NCBI GenBank assembly: GCA_910586615.1 | Contig: CAJUJP010000006.1 | Location: 50,801 to 114,800 of the forward strand | Reading direction: 5' to 3' | Length of the DNA: 64,000 bases | Origin: an uncultured Lachnospiraceae bacterium | GTDB taxonomy: Bacteria > Bacillota > Clostridia > Lachnospirales > Lachnospiraceae | Shown here: piece by piece, positions 9,701 to 16,597 of the stretch | Position numbering within the stretch: position 1 is the stretch's first letter | Layout: each line of letters opens with the position of its first letter | Made by a program: the position numbers and the translations under genes | Notes under the pieces: model-generated | The model's database searches: none | Told to the model about the DNA's origin: nothing | What the model saw: only the letters and a program-made list of their open reading frames with translations

Positions 9701-11805
9701 TATCCGGTAATTCCTACACGCTGACGGCAGAAGTACAGAACAGAGGACGTGTAAACGATACTCTCGTATGGACAGTCAATAACGGCAAGATTGCAAGTGT
9801 TAAGGCGGCTGCAGGTTCTTACTGCATTACCCTGAAAGGACTGAAACCGGGCAGTACCGTACTGGAAGTAAAGTCCAAGATCTGGGGCAATAAGGTCGTG
9901 GCAAGATATGATATCCGTGTGGTAGCGGTTGGAGATGCCTATCAGGATACAAACCGTTATTTTGGCGACAATGAGCCGGGAGACTGGACGGATTCTAATT
10001 TGAACAACGGCGGAAACGGAGCACCTGTATATCTTCCGTTAAGCCTCGGTGATCAGAGAAAGGTTACCATAAACCAGACGGAATATTTCAGCTTTACCGC
10101 GCCGGAAAGTGCAAGATACAGAATCAGATCCATCGGATATGTAGGAGATAGCGTATACTTCCGTAAAACTTCTTACCCGACAAAATATGGATATAGTTCA
10201 TTGGATCTCGGATGGCTGCAGGCAGGTGAGAAAATTAATATTTATTCACAGGCTTATCCGGAGTTGGATGTTTCCGGGAATACCTCCTACTATGTGGAAG
10301 TGGAACTGACACAGCGCATGGAGACGGTACAGCCGGGTGAAGCAATGAAATTCACAGGTAAAGGACAGGAAGAGTATTTCATGTTCACGGCGCCTGAGAC
10401 TGCTTCTTATGAGTTCTTCCTGACGGATGAATATGGAAGGAAGCAATACTTATATTTATATGGATCCATGAGTGATATCAGCAATGATTATTCGTATATA
10501 GATCGTGGTTCCTACATTAATTATGAGATCCAGAAAGACGACAGTGTGTGGATTAAAACCGAATATTTATATTCCGGCACGGAATATACGCTGAATATCG
10601 GCAAGAGCAGCGTGGATCTTTCGCTTGCCGGGCCGGTAGATGTGACTGTTGCATCAAACGGCAAGAAACAGCTGCTGCTTACGATGGAAAAAGACGGATT
10701 CTATAAGTTTTCATCGGAAGGAGGGGCCAGCTACAATGCTCGTGCAATTCTGCTGGTAAATGGACAACAGGTTGATTCTATATACAATTCAATTTTTGAG
10801 ATGAAGCAGGAACTTCATGAAGGGGATCAGGTGTGTCTGCAGATAGAAAATTACAGCAGCTATGAGGATCTGTCTCTTAAAATAAGTGCGGAAGAAATCA
10901 TAGTAGAAGAACTGACGACAGATGCGGAACTTTCGGTTGAAGACGGAGAGTGCTATCAATTTACAGCGTCTGAAGCAGGAATCTTTGAACTGGCGTTGAC
11001 CGATTCATGGGCATCCATGAAACTGTTTACGTCACAGGCGGATGCAATGAAAAACAATTACAATTATGTTAAAAGCGGTAATTACATTGAATATCCAATG
11101 GAAGAAAGTGACACAGTATGGATTGTTGTTGAGCTTAACGGTGCAGAGGATTGCAAACTGAGTGTTGCAAAAATCGATCAGAAGATGGACTTTACAACTC
11201 CTTTCGATGTAAAGCTCGGAGCAGGTAAGAAACTTTATCTGGAACTTACAGTTGAGAAGGACGGATATTACAGGTTTTCATCGGATGCAGATCAAAATAA
11301 TAGCTGCAGCGGAACAATAGCGGTAAACGGTTCGTACCTGGATAGTTTTTACAATGCTTCTTTTGAGGTAAAAAAGGAACTGACGGCCGGAGATACTGTA
11401 AAATTGAACTTGACGAATTCGGGGACAGCAGATGTATCTTTTAAGGTTACGGCCGAAGAAGTTGTAATTGAGGAAATGCCGGCCACAGTAGAACTTTCAG
11501 TTGACAATGATCAGTTCTACAAGTTTACGGCATCAGAAGCAGGGGATTATGAGTTTACGATGAGTTCCGCGAGTGTAAATACTTCTTTGTACATCTATGG
11601 AAGTATAAGTAACGCGATTTCCGGATCAAATTGGTTAAGCTCCGCACAGGCATCACAGGATCAAGAGAATACTTCTATATATAAATGTACAATAGAAACG
11701 GTATCTTTAGATGCCGGGCAGACAGTTTATATCAAACCGCACAATGACACGGGCAGTGCTTTAGAAGTAACATTAAGTGCGTCTAAAGCAGAAGTTACGT
11801 CTTAG
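3703..11805 (+). CDS. Giant secreted multi-domain surface protein (2700 aa)
   Basis: Start is set by AAGGAGG at 3689-3695. A signal peptide (basic MSKMKKLYQARR, hydrophobic core, cut near VHAAA) is followed by an Asp/Asn/Gly/Ala/Thr-rich disordered stretch (about 38-150). Three YDG-type repeats carry the core YDGKPV or YDGQPF near residues 392, 657 and 952. Bacterial Ig-like (Big_2) domains are recognisable near 1336-1425, after KKKSVSLSVGQTQNL, and near 2000-2070. The last 600 residues hold about four repeats with a core like YKFTASEAGDYEFT, resembling pre-peptidase C-terminal beta-sandwich domains. There is no LPXTG, SLH or transmembrane anchor at the end, so how it is held on the cell is unclear. 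An adhesin or matrix role is inference. It is expressed from the poly-G promoter. Confidence 0.85.
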   Translation: MSKMKKLYQARRILAVILAVTMVFGMVPETVHAAAPDNQEMQTVADSTVETPMTEEIADSSSDENETDPAADGNNAAGTDEPAADGTGTADTDGSAAGNDETAGSDESADNGDGTDGNNVSGENNAAGADSPDADSPAEGEDDTAAEPDQDGSRAEKPVYEILTDDLETTAEYTGYSVFDLSSVLLRKTENGSVYTENALDAGVTAAWAVQGADGKYTPIASAPVSAGSYELTLSFAKEPDVHDGAEKKVLCEVTKAPVTIVLGSNEDGKVSVKAGTLKENAKPEIGRVNSAGYAIDAEDIVLTVSMVRDAITGAEIKNGTKLTKAGDYVMDITPSFKADAAADRKEVYANYELKPFTADIVIEELIETLVEVTLAGKWQTEEGPADWINAKEYDGKPVDAPKVTDDYTYKIKYFDDTKGEYVKLEGAEAYGAWEEYEGCTKDKDGRVEAPVESGSYIYNVIYAGETGIYGDSYAGITVEISPALLTVEAANKGPVTFLEGTTVQEVLSEITYKVTDKAGKDVTKEAKDNHIWGTGFDDSNVSQIYEPLFTLQESQDGTSYQSIANDSYKLVSGKKYRVIYDGKKAVFNANGTYSHRTQVNDRNDINGVDYNYQTDVTPTAADKALAVEVTPGTEAEIDITALLGEKKGAKTIGELTAKEYDGKPVYGAKSEYKNNVSLKAKDGGAKLTTLLKEFSFRWYRYSSADDLLDAQIQDENQKNEFDSWGPADEGRWYEISNVSPQDAGVYKLVINYNDMTDDGKLYYVKEPAVVYYAIDPMKVKIVPDVPEGAETYETFSGREIWKFFAQNEIKYSIQKAAGESKESPIISGQTAEVHWQVVETTQQEAPAEPSVAEFDEDDSYAFVNDAKVSYELRGNSLYVYNGVNYDYDESANYTCIESKKIYTEETAENGAKRADREDKSLNTATAPIKVKAMGTTKLTIVVDQTKWTAKEKVYDGQPFKLDELVTEGLITVKEADTGKVITDQGLLDQISYKAVRIEPWQSDYYSEIENIIGSGAYELYACFDGNETYAPIRGAEGDDSQGTKLGTFKITKRPVTLQVDLPENYTAGVTAEGILNAIPGHITVDGYLADDEWAFTEQKYWMDGTQYFGIPAWSDSFDSLQEPSFLIYEKGSKIPLNDWSMLRKDTAYEVKYDAKSSSLSEDYSPGDEYEYVIDFSANYEVNVTTAAEFNVVRGNSYIKSVEGTDGTGELQPVVIKDTIDDKDNMKHVVTIQEGIGYSSFSLGEEMLEGHLVEFRITPPAEYGGVLPSTARYYNELKEKCSHVYGDEEYIYAVFDADEGDKTFKIRWEDGYVETYELKLDDAVKLGSLKEAVAPKSLAFNAPDKKMAVGQSQQLDVKITKVQMGDVICLGYKSSDEKVLTVNENGYVTALKVGKANITVFPQRYVKGKLEPIPGAKEASVTITTTKMTAPKTVKVTAHGTYADLNYDSPKDGYRREIYVVDNTKNASLKKAADIEKLVTTVKEDQWKDNFAIAPVYLDSADESYNRIRNGYTVRLSGLEVTGTYTVYVRNVCAARTLPDGSTITESTVNESAAGTAVSFKTLKSEIVDIHLTVDESGEGVKDITKPEDIGGEGYFGHMYRVELSKLAKGTVDCVTFGEYLLSVKDKTADAGDTFYRPLPLSDKKYFEQYDQDDKNYYEEPKLEYTLANCWNKKTERYEYGQKNDIASIDKKGKIKITGITGEDRYLRVRVRDTVTGQTAYAGLHIVADADSVAAKKKSVSLSVGQTQNLNSMLTYKMGKQNLTSYPNPDVDMDAVRKAIKDQSQEKFFELDAYGYLKAIEKGGNLRLDLIDKNVEKTSGKEKATAAVTFRSTDLVPVKKLKAFDVIDDSFGLTFTYAGGADAFLLEISDANKLIYSKKFMNSSVFYDSDNLNAWEVWENSKRVKDTYRIDAVDITRYVKLTKETQYNIKLTALYDTIAAKPASTRVKTTKIPAVDAYISDNYYDDEEQTIKHRGGMSIQVAENNGGKRLNESNTSLRVLSGNSYTLTAEVQNRGRVNDTLVWTVNNGKIASVKAAAGSYCITLKGLKPGSTVLEVKSKIWGNKVVARYDIRVVAVGDAYQDTNRYFGDNEPGDWTDSNLNNGGNGAPVYLPLSLGDQRKVTINQTEYFSFTAPESARYRIRSIGYVGDSVYFRKTSYPTKYGYSSLDLGWLQAGEKINIYSQAYPELDVSGNTSYYVEVELTQRMETVQPGEAMKFTGKGQEEYFMFTAPETASYEFFLTDEYGRKQYLYLYGSMSDISNDYSYIDRGSYINYEIQKDDSVWIKTEYLYSGTEYTLNIGKSSVDLSLAGPVDVTVASNGKKQLLLTMEKDGFYKFSSEGGASYNARAILLVNGQQVDSIYNSIFEMKQELHEGDQVCLQIENYSSYEDLSLKISAEEIIVEELTTDAELSVEDGECYQFTASEAGIFELALTDSWASMKLFTSQADAMKNNYNYVKSGNYIEYPMEESDTVWIVVELNGAEDCKLSVAKIDQKMDFTTPFDVKLGAGKKLYLELTVEKDGYYRFSSDADQNNSCSGTIAVNGSYLDSFYNASFEVKKELTAGDTVKLNLTNSGTADVSFKVTAEEVVIEEMPATVELSVDNDQFYKFTASEAGDYEFTMSSASVNTSLYIYGSISNAISGSNWLSSAQASQDQENTSIYKCTIETVSLDAGQTVYIKPHNDTGSALEVTLSASKAEVTS

Positions 11806-11834
11806 TAAAAGATAACCGGGTTATGAAATGACAG

Positions 11835-11871
11835 ACCGGGCCGCCGGCAGAGATGCCGGTTGGCCCGGTTT
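11835..11871 (+). terminator. Terminator-like hairpin after the surface protein
   Basis: Arms ACCGGGCC and GGCCCGGT enclose a second GC-rich helix (GCCGGC/GCCGGT) around an AGAGAT loop. The T tract is short (three T), so termination is likely but may be weak. Confidence 0.6.
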
Positions 11872-11890
11872 GTGGTGTGCCTGGCACTAT

Positions 11891-12043
11891 GTTACAATTC
11901 ACACCTATGCCAGATTTCGCATTAATTTACGGTTATCCAGTGTGAATTGCAACGATGATGCACACAAAATGCCAAAAAACAGGCATTTTGGCGCTGGATC
12001 CGACACCATGCAGCAAGTGCATGGTGCGGGTGTGAACAGTAAC
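11891..12043 (+). repeat. MITE/REP-like intergenic element with nested hairpins
   Basis: The ends GTTACAATTCACAC (11891-11904) and GTGTGAACAGTAAC (12030-12043) are imperfect inverted repeats. Inside are a second GTGTGAATTGCAAC copy near 11940, the hairpin AAAATGCC/GGCATTTT (11966-11989) and the hairpin CACCATGCA/TGCATGGTG (12004-12026). No convincing reading frame runs through it. The layout is that of a small non-autonomous palindromic element; its copy number in the genome cannot be judged here. Confidence 0.55.
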
Positions 12044-12082
12044 GGCACTATTCCGAATTTTAGGATCCTTACAGAATAACAG

Positions 12083-12111
12083 TTGACAAAGTATGTCCCC
12101 GCGGCTAGAAT
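12083..12111 (+). promoter_or_regulatory. proS promoter
   Basis: TTGACA (12083-12088) and TAGAAT (12106-12111) are spaced by exactly 17 bp and lie just upstream of the T-box leader. Confidence 0.75.
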
Positions 12112-12117
12112 AAATAA

Positions 12118-12389
12118 AAACGTAACCGTCCGTCAGTCTGACGCGGTTATTATATGATTTGACGTGACAAAGAAGAGAATAGTACGGATGCGGAACGTTT
12201 CAGAGAGAGAACCGGCGGTGAGAGGTTTTTACGGGAAGTATTCGGAACCGGCCTCGGAGTCCTGCGTGAAGAGCGCAGCGTAACACCGGCGATAACGGTA
12301 TGAAGAGCAGGATATGCATCAGCATATTAATCAGGGTGGTACCGCCGAGATTTCGGTCCCTTACGGGATGGGAATCTGGGCGGTTTTTA
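12118..12389 (+). promoter_or_regulatory. T-box riboswitch leader of proS
   Basis: The conserved T-box AGGGTGGTACCGC lies at 12333-12345. It is followed by a terminator whose arms begin ACCGCC and end GGGCGGT, with a T run at 12384-12388. T-box leaders read the charging state of a tRNA: uncharged tRNA pairs with the T-box bulge and prevents terminator folding. The gene served is prolyl-tRNA synthetase, so tRNA-Pro is the expected ligand. A CCG at 12212-12214 next to GGTGAGAGG is a candidate specifier codon, not proven. Confidence 0.9.
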
Positions 12390-12415
12390 ATTTCACAGGA
12401 AAGGAATGAGGTAAA

Positions 12416-13846
12416 ATGGCTGACAAGAAATTAGTAGAGGCGATCACCTCCATGGAGGATGATTTCGCGCAGTGGTACACCGATGTGGTGAAGAAAGCAG
12501 AGCTTTTGGATTACACCAGCATCAAAGGCTGCATGGTATTCAAGCCAGCAGGATATGCGATCTGGGAGTTGATCCAGCAGCAGATGGATGCGATGTTTAA
12601 GGCGACGGGGGTGCAGAACGTGTATCTGCCCATGTTTATTCCTGAGAGCCTTTTGAATAAGGAGAAGGATCATGTGGAAGGGTTTGCGCCGGAGGTGGCG
12701 TGGGTGACTCACGGCGGACAGCAGCCCTTGCAGGAGAGGCTGTGTGTCAGACCTACTTCCGAGACACTGTTCTGTGATTATTATAAAAATGTGGTACAGT
12801 CTTACCGTGATCTGCCTCAGTTATGCAATCAGTGGTGCTCTGTCGTGCGCTGGGAGAAGGAGACAAGACCATTCCTTCGCAGCCGTGAGTTTTTATGGCA
12901 GGAGGGGCACACTGCCCATGCCACGGCACAAGAAGCGGAGGAGAGGACGATCCAGATGCTCAATGTGTATGCGGATTTCTGTGAGCAGGTACTGGCGATT
13001 CCTGTGATCAAGGGACGCAAGACGGAAAAAGAGAAATTTGCAGGAGCCATAGCAACCTACACTATCGAAGCGCTGATGCATGACGGTAAGGCGTTACAGT
13101 CCGGTACCAGCCACAATTTCGGAGACGGGTTTGCCAAAGCTTTTGAGATTCAGTTTACGGATAAAGATAATACGTTAAAACATGTGCATCAGACATCCTG
13201 GGGAACCACGACCCGTCTGATCGGTGCAGTTATTATGGTCCATGGCGATAACTCCGGACTGGTACTGCCGCCCAGAATCGCGCCTGTGCAGATTATGATC
13301 ATTCCTATCCAGCAGAAGAAGGAAGGGGTGCTGGATAAGGCATTTGAACTGAAAGACAGACTGAGCAATTTCCGTGTGAAAGTGGACGATGCGGACAAGA
13401 GCCCCGGCTGGAAGTTTTCCGAGCAGGAGATGCGGGGTATTCCGATCCGTGTGGAGATCGGGCCTAAGGATATCGAGGCAGGCAAGTGTGTGATCTGCCG
13501 CCGCGATACGCGGGAAAAGATCGAAGTTTCTCTGGACGAACTGGAAGTAAGAGTAGGGGAAATCCTTGACCAAATGCAGAAAGAGATGCTGGAACGGGCG
13601 AGAACACACAGAGACGCGCACACATACGAAGCGAAGGATATGGATGAGTTCCGTAAGCTTTTTACAGAACAATCCGGTTTTGTCAAGGCTATGTGGTGCG
13701 GGGAACAGGACTGCGAGGACAAGATCAAAGAGGAGCTTGCCGTGACAAGCCGCTGTATGCCCTTCGAGCAGGAGAATATCAGTGATGTCTGCGTCTGCTG
13801 CGGAAGGCCTGCGAAGAAAATGGTTTACTGGGGCAGGGCATACTAA
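12416..13846 (+). CDS. proS: Prolyl-tRNA synthetase, archaeal/eukaryotic-type
   Basis: A 476-residue class II aminoacyl-tRNA synthetase that charges tRNA-Pro with proline in the cytoplasm. It starts MADKKLVEAITSMEDDFAQW and has motif 2 around RWEKETRPFLRSREFLWQEG. The central region HVHQTSWGTTTRLIG and a C-terminal cysteine-containing domain (CGEQDC, CVCCGRPA, ending KMVYWGRAY) mark the short archaeal-type form, which lacks the inserted editing domain of the longer bacterial ProRS. AGGAATGAGG lies just before the ATG. It is controlled by the T-box leader immediately upstream. The call is very secure. Confidence 0.97.
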   Translation: MADKKLVEAITSMEDDFAQWYTDVVKKAELLDYTSIKGCMVFKPAGYAIWELIQQQMDAMFKATGVQNVYLPMFIPESLLNKEKDHVEGFAPEVAWVTHGGQQPLQERLCVRPTSETLFCDYYKNVVQSYRDLPQLCNQWCSVVRWEKETRPFLRSREFLWQEGHTAHATAQEAEERTIQMLNVYADFCEQVLAIPVIKGRKTEKEKFAGAIATYTIEALMHDGKALQSGTSHNFGDGFAKAFEIQFTDKDNTLKHVHQTSWGTTTRLIGAVIMVHGDNSGLVLPPRIAPVQIMIIPIQQKKEGVLDKAFELKDRLSNFRVKVDDADKSPGWKFSEQEMRGIPIRVEIGPKDIEAGKCVICRRDTREKIEVSLDELEVRVGEILDQMQKEMLERARTHRDAHTYEAKDMDEFRKLFTEQSGFVKAMWCGEQDCEDKIKEELAVTSRCMPFEQENISDVCVCCGRPAKKMVYWGRAY

Positions 13847-13870
13847 AAAAAGACATGAAGAAGACATGAA

Positions 13871-13909
13871 GTTATACTAAGACAGCAGAGTACGCTGTCT
13901 AAGTATAAC
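13871..13909 (+). repeat. CTAAG hairpin element, copy A, stem 1
   Basis: Arms GTTATACTAAGACAGC and GCTGTCTAAGTATAAC pair fully except that CTAAG occurs in both arms, leaving one A-A mismatch. The same design with different flanking bases occurs after the amidase gene (20195) and the aminotransferase gene (34255). It may act as a terminator for proS, but no T tract follows. Confidence 0.65.
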
Positions 13910-14013
13910 TATAGTTAACGACATTAAAAATTTCGGTTTCGGTTCTGCAAAAGCTCTCGTATATGGCTTTTGCAGGAACCGGAAGCAGAAATTTGTTAGG
14001 TCGTTTACTATAG
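13908..14013 (+). repeat. 106-bp imperfect palindrome
   Basis: About 47 bases on each side are complementary with a few mismatches. The outer ends are CTATAGTTAACGAC and GTCGTTTACTATAG; the inner ends are TTCTGCAAAAGC and GCTTTTGCAGGAA. No gene lies in it. It sits between the two hairpins of CTAAG element copy A, so it looks like an insertion into that element. Confidence 0.65.
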
Positions 14014-14020
14014 ATCATGT

Positions 14021-14051
14021 CTGGAAGAATCGCTGGGGCGATTCTTCCCAG
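14021..14051 (+). repeat. CTAAG element copy A, stem 2
   Basis: Hairpin with arms CTGGAAGAATCGC and GCGATTCTTCCCAG. The corresponding second stems of the other copies also begin near AGAAT and close with ATTCT or ATTTT. Confidence 0.55.
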
Positions 14052-14139
14052 TGGCTGAAAAGAAAATATAGAAGTATGGTGGTTGAAGAGATAGTGAAGG
14101 TTGGGAATATTTAAAAAGACAGTAGGGGAGGTTTATGCA

Positions 14140-15339
14140 ATGAATGTACTGGTTATTAACTGTGGTTCTTCTTCGTTGAAGTATCAGTTGATCAACAGCG
14201 AATCTGAAGAGGTACTGGCAAAGGGGTTGTGTGAGAGAATCGGAATTGACGGCAGCGCCATTGTGCATCAGCCGGCGGGCGGTGAGAAGGTGCGGACGGA
14301 AGCGCCCATGCCGGATCATACGGCGGCGGTGAAGCTTGTGATTGAGAAGCTGACGGATGCACAGGTGGGTGTGATTAAGTCTCTTGATGAGATCGATGCG
14401 GTGGGACACCGTATCGTGCATGGCGGGGAGAAGTTTGCCACCTCTGTTGTGTTAAATGACGAGGTGCTGGCGGCGATCGAGCAGTGTAATGATCTGGCAC
14501 CGCTGCACAATCCGGCGAATCTGATCGGAATCAACTCCTGCAAGGAGATTATGCCGGATGTGCCGATGGTCGGCGTATTTGACACGGCGTTTCACCAGAC
14601 TATGCCGAAGAAAGCATATCTGTACGGTCTGCCGTTATCCTATTACGAGAAGTATAAAGTACGCCGTTACGGTTTCCACGGTACGAGCCATGATTTCGTG
14701 TCGAAGCGTGCCGCAGAGATTCTGGGAAAAGATATCAGAGACTTGAAAATCATCGTATGTCATCTTGGCAACGGCGCTTCGGTGTCTGCCGTAAAATATG
14801 GAGAGTCTGTGGATACTTCCATGGGACTGACACCGTTGGAGGGACTGATCATGGGCACCCGCTCAGGAGATTTAGACCCGGCGATCATCACTTTTATTGC
14901 GGAAAAAGAAGGAATCAGCGCGGCGCAGGTGATTGATATCTGCAATAAGAAATCTGGTGTTCTGGGCTTATCAGACGGTGTTTCCAGTGACTTCAGGGAT
15001 CTGGCTGAGGCGAAGGCACAGGGAAATGAGGCGGCCAAGACAGCGCTTGAGACATATGCTTACCGCGTAGGTAAGTATATCGGTGCATACGCGGCGGCAA
15101 TGAACGGTGTGGATGCGGTTGTATTTACCGCAGGCGTGGGAGAGAACAATGCAGAGGTGCGGGCACAGATCGGAGAATATATCGGTTTTCTCGGAGCAAA
15201 TATTGACGCGGAGAAGAATAAACTGCGCGGAGAAGAGGTAATACTCTCTGATGAAGACGCTAAGGTGACCGTTATGGTGATTCCGACCAACGAAGAACTT
15301 GCTATTGCAAGAGAGACCGTGCGTCTGGTACAGGCATAA
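14140..15339 (+). CDS. ackA: Acetate kinase
   Basis: A 399-residue enzyme interconverting acetyl phosphate plus ADP and acetate plus ATP, the ATP-yielding last step of acetate fermentation. Seen: N-terminal MNVLVINCGSSSLKYQLI, GHRIVHGG, VFDTAFHQTMP, RRYGFHGTSH, HLGNGASVSA, MGLTPLEGLIMGTRSGDLDP and FTAGVGENNAEVR, all hallmark motifs of the ASKHA-fold acetate kinases. The start at 14140 is chosen because AGGGGAGG at 14124-14131 precedes it and family members begin exactly here; a frame extension to TTG 14101 has no such support. No phosphotransacetylase gene is adjacent. Confidence 0.97.
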   Translation: MNVLVINCGSSSLKYQLINSESEEVLAKGLCERIGIDGSAIVHQPAGGEKVRTEAPMPDHTAAVKLVIEKLTDAQVGVIKSLDEIDAVGHRIVHGGEKFATSVVLNDEVLAAIEQCNDLAPLHNPANLIGINSCKEIMPDVPMVGVFDTAFHQTMPKKAYLYGLPLSYYEKYKVRRYGFHGTSHDFVSKRAAEILGKDIRDLKIIVCHLGNGASVSAVKYGESVDTSMGLTPLEGLIMGTRSGDLDPAIITFIAEKEGISAAQVIDICNKKSGVLGLSDGVSSDFRDLAEAKAQGNEAAKTALETYAYRVGKYIGAYAAAMNGVDAVVFTAGVGENNAEVRAQIGEYIGFLGANIDAEKNKLRGEEVILSDEDAKVTVMVIPTNEELAIARETVRLVQA

Positions 15340-15411
15340 AGCAGTATCCGGGATTGTTTTTCAGACAATGGACGGCGACGGGCTGTATGAAATAAGCGGG
15401 AAGGAGAACCT

Positions 15412-15849
15412 ATGGGCAGACGCAGACAAAAAAAGAAAAAAGGCATAGGAATGATCGTATTTTTAAGCCTTGTAATTGTAATATGTATCCTTGTGATCAT
15501 CGGGATTCTGCGAGGCACATTTACCGATGGCATTAAGTCTGCGGTGACGAAAAAAGTGACCGAACAGGTTATGGAGAAGGCTGTCCAGAAGGCGCTGGAG
15601 AGCACAGGTGACCCCCAGGCCGCCGCTAAGGCGAAAGAAATCGTCGATACCATGGACGAGAGCGACAAGGAAGCGGCGCAGGAAATCATCGGGAAATATG
15701 CCGACAGCGAGACGCTGTCCGATGTTATGGATCTTGTGGGAGACGGAATCAACAGTGAGACCGTTTCACAGGTGAAAGACTATCTGCAGGAAACCGTATC
15801 CGAGGAGGATATAGAAAAACTGCAGGAACTGTATGAGAAATACAAATAG
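15412..15849 (+). CDS. Small membrane-anchored helical protein
   Basis: 145 residues: a strongly basic start (MGRRRQKKKKG), one transmembrane helix (about 13-35), then a hydrophilic, Glu/Lys-rich, all-helical tail. The tail has short related segments (AKEIVDTMDESDKEAAQEI, SETLSDVMDLVGD, SETVSQVKDYL) that suggest degenerate helical repeats. AAGGAGAACC precedes the ATG. I recognise no family with a known function. It follows ackA by about 70 bp and could be cotranscribed. Confidence 0.7.
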   Translation: MGRRRQKKKKGIGMIVFLSLVIVICILVIIGILRGTFTDGIKSAVTKKVTEQVMEKAVQKALESTGDPQAAAKAKEIVDTMDESDKEAAQEIIGKYADSETLSDVMDLVGDGINSETVSQVKDYLQETVSEEDIEKLQELYEKYK

Positions 15850-15988
15850 AAAAGGCGTTGGTTATACGGGGCTGTTATATGACGGAAGGATGTGAGAATC
15901 CTTCGGTTGTATGACGGCTCCTTTGTTTTGCGACAGTGAAGCCGAAGGCTGAACTGTTACGTAACAAGGATTTTCCGGAAATAAAAGG
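15850..15988 (+). other. Intergenic stretch with a small hairpin
   Basis: Contains a hairpin GAAGGAT/ATCCTTC near 15880-15905 and no convincing gene. Nothing else was recognised before the promoter at 15989. Confidence 0.4.
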
Positions 15989-16017
15989 TTGACAATCGTA
16001 TACCTTGCGTGTAAGAT
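15989..16017 (+). promoter_or_regulatory. Promoter and possible operator of the first BlaI/BlaR1 pair
   Basis: TTGACA (15989-15994) and TAAGAT (16012-16017) have a 17-bp spacer. The heptamer GTATACC occurs in the spacer (15998-16004) and again at 16039-16045, 41 bp or about four helical turns downstream, where it also overlaps an ATGTAT/ATACAT dyad. These are plausible repressor half-sites, by inference. Confidence 0.6.
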
Positions 16018-16154
16018 GAACAAAAAGGGTAAACGAATGTATACCAAAATATGCCAATACATAGAACTTCAATAAAACAGGCATTTCCTACACGGGTGAA
16101 ACGGGCACGGCAAGGCAGGAAATGATGGGCGGAGAAAGGGACAGGTGGGAATAT

Positions 16155-16535
16155 ATGGTGAATTTATCGGACGGTGAGTGGAAGATCATGAATGTGCTCT
16201 GGGAAAAAGAACGGGGCACGATTACGGAACTGACGGCGGCATTGCAGGAGGAAACGGGCTGGGACAAGCATATTATCATTACCATGTTAAACCGCATGGA
16301 AAAAAAGGGAGCCATTGCTTACAAAAAAGAAGGCCGGGCAAAAATGTTTTACCCCATTGTACCCCGGGGGAAAGTTTCCATGCAGGAGACAAGAGGCTTT
16401 TTGCAGAAGGTATTCAGGGGCAGTCTGGGCATGATGGTTAATGCCATGGTGGAGGATCAGGCATTGTCGGGAGAAGAAATACAGGAACTGTATGATATTC
16501 TGGAACAGGCAAAGGGCCGGAAAAATGATCCGTGA
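16155..16535 (+). CDS. BlaI/MecI/CopY-family transcriptional repressor
   Basis: 126 residues from MVNLSDGEWKIMNVLWEKE, the typical winged-helix start of the BlaI/MecI family, with recognition region KHIIITMLNRMEKKGAIAY and a C-terminal dimerisation helix region (EEIQELYDILEQAK). The ATG at 16155 has AGGTGGG seven bases upstream; an in-frame ATG at 16122 would add 11 residues not typical of the family. Such repressors bind dyads near their own promoter and are released when a partner BlaR1 protease is activated. The partner gene follows after 62 bp. The inducer is unknown; no beta-lactamase gene is adjacent. Confidence 0.85.
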   Translation: MVNLSDGEWKIMNVLWEKERGTITELTAALQEETGWDKHIIITMLNRMEKKGAIAYKKEGRAKMFYPIVPRGKVSMQETRGFLQKVFRGSLGMMVNAMVEDQALSGEEIQELYDILEQAKGRKNDP

Positions 16536-16597
16536 CAGGGAAAAGTAAAAGATAAGGGTTAAGAGAGATTCTGCAGAGCAGAATCGTGGAGGTAAAA

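Noticed and set aside
11828..12079. Plus-strand open frame of 83 codons after the surface protein
   Set aside because: It runs through a terminator hairpin and a palindromic element; the composition is not protein-like.
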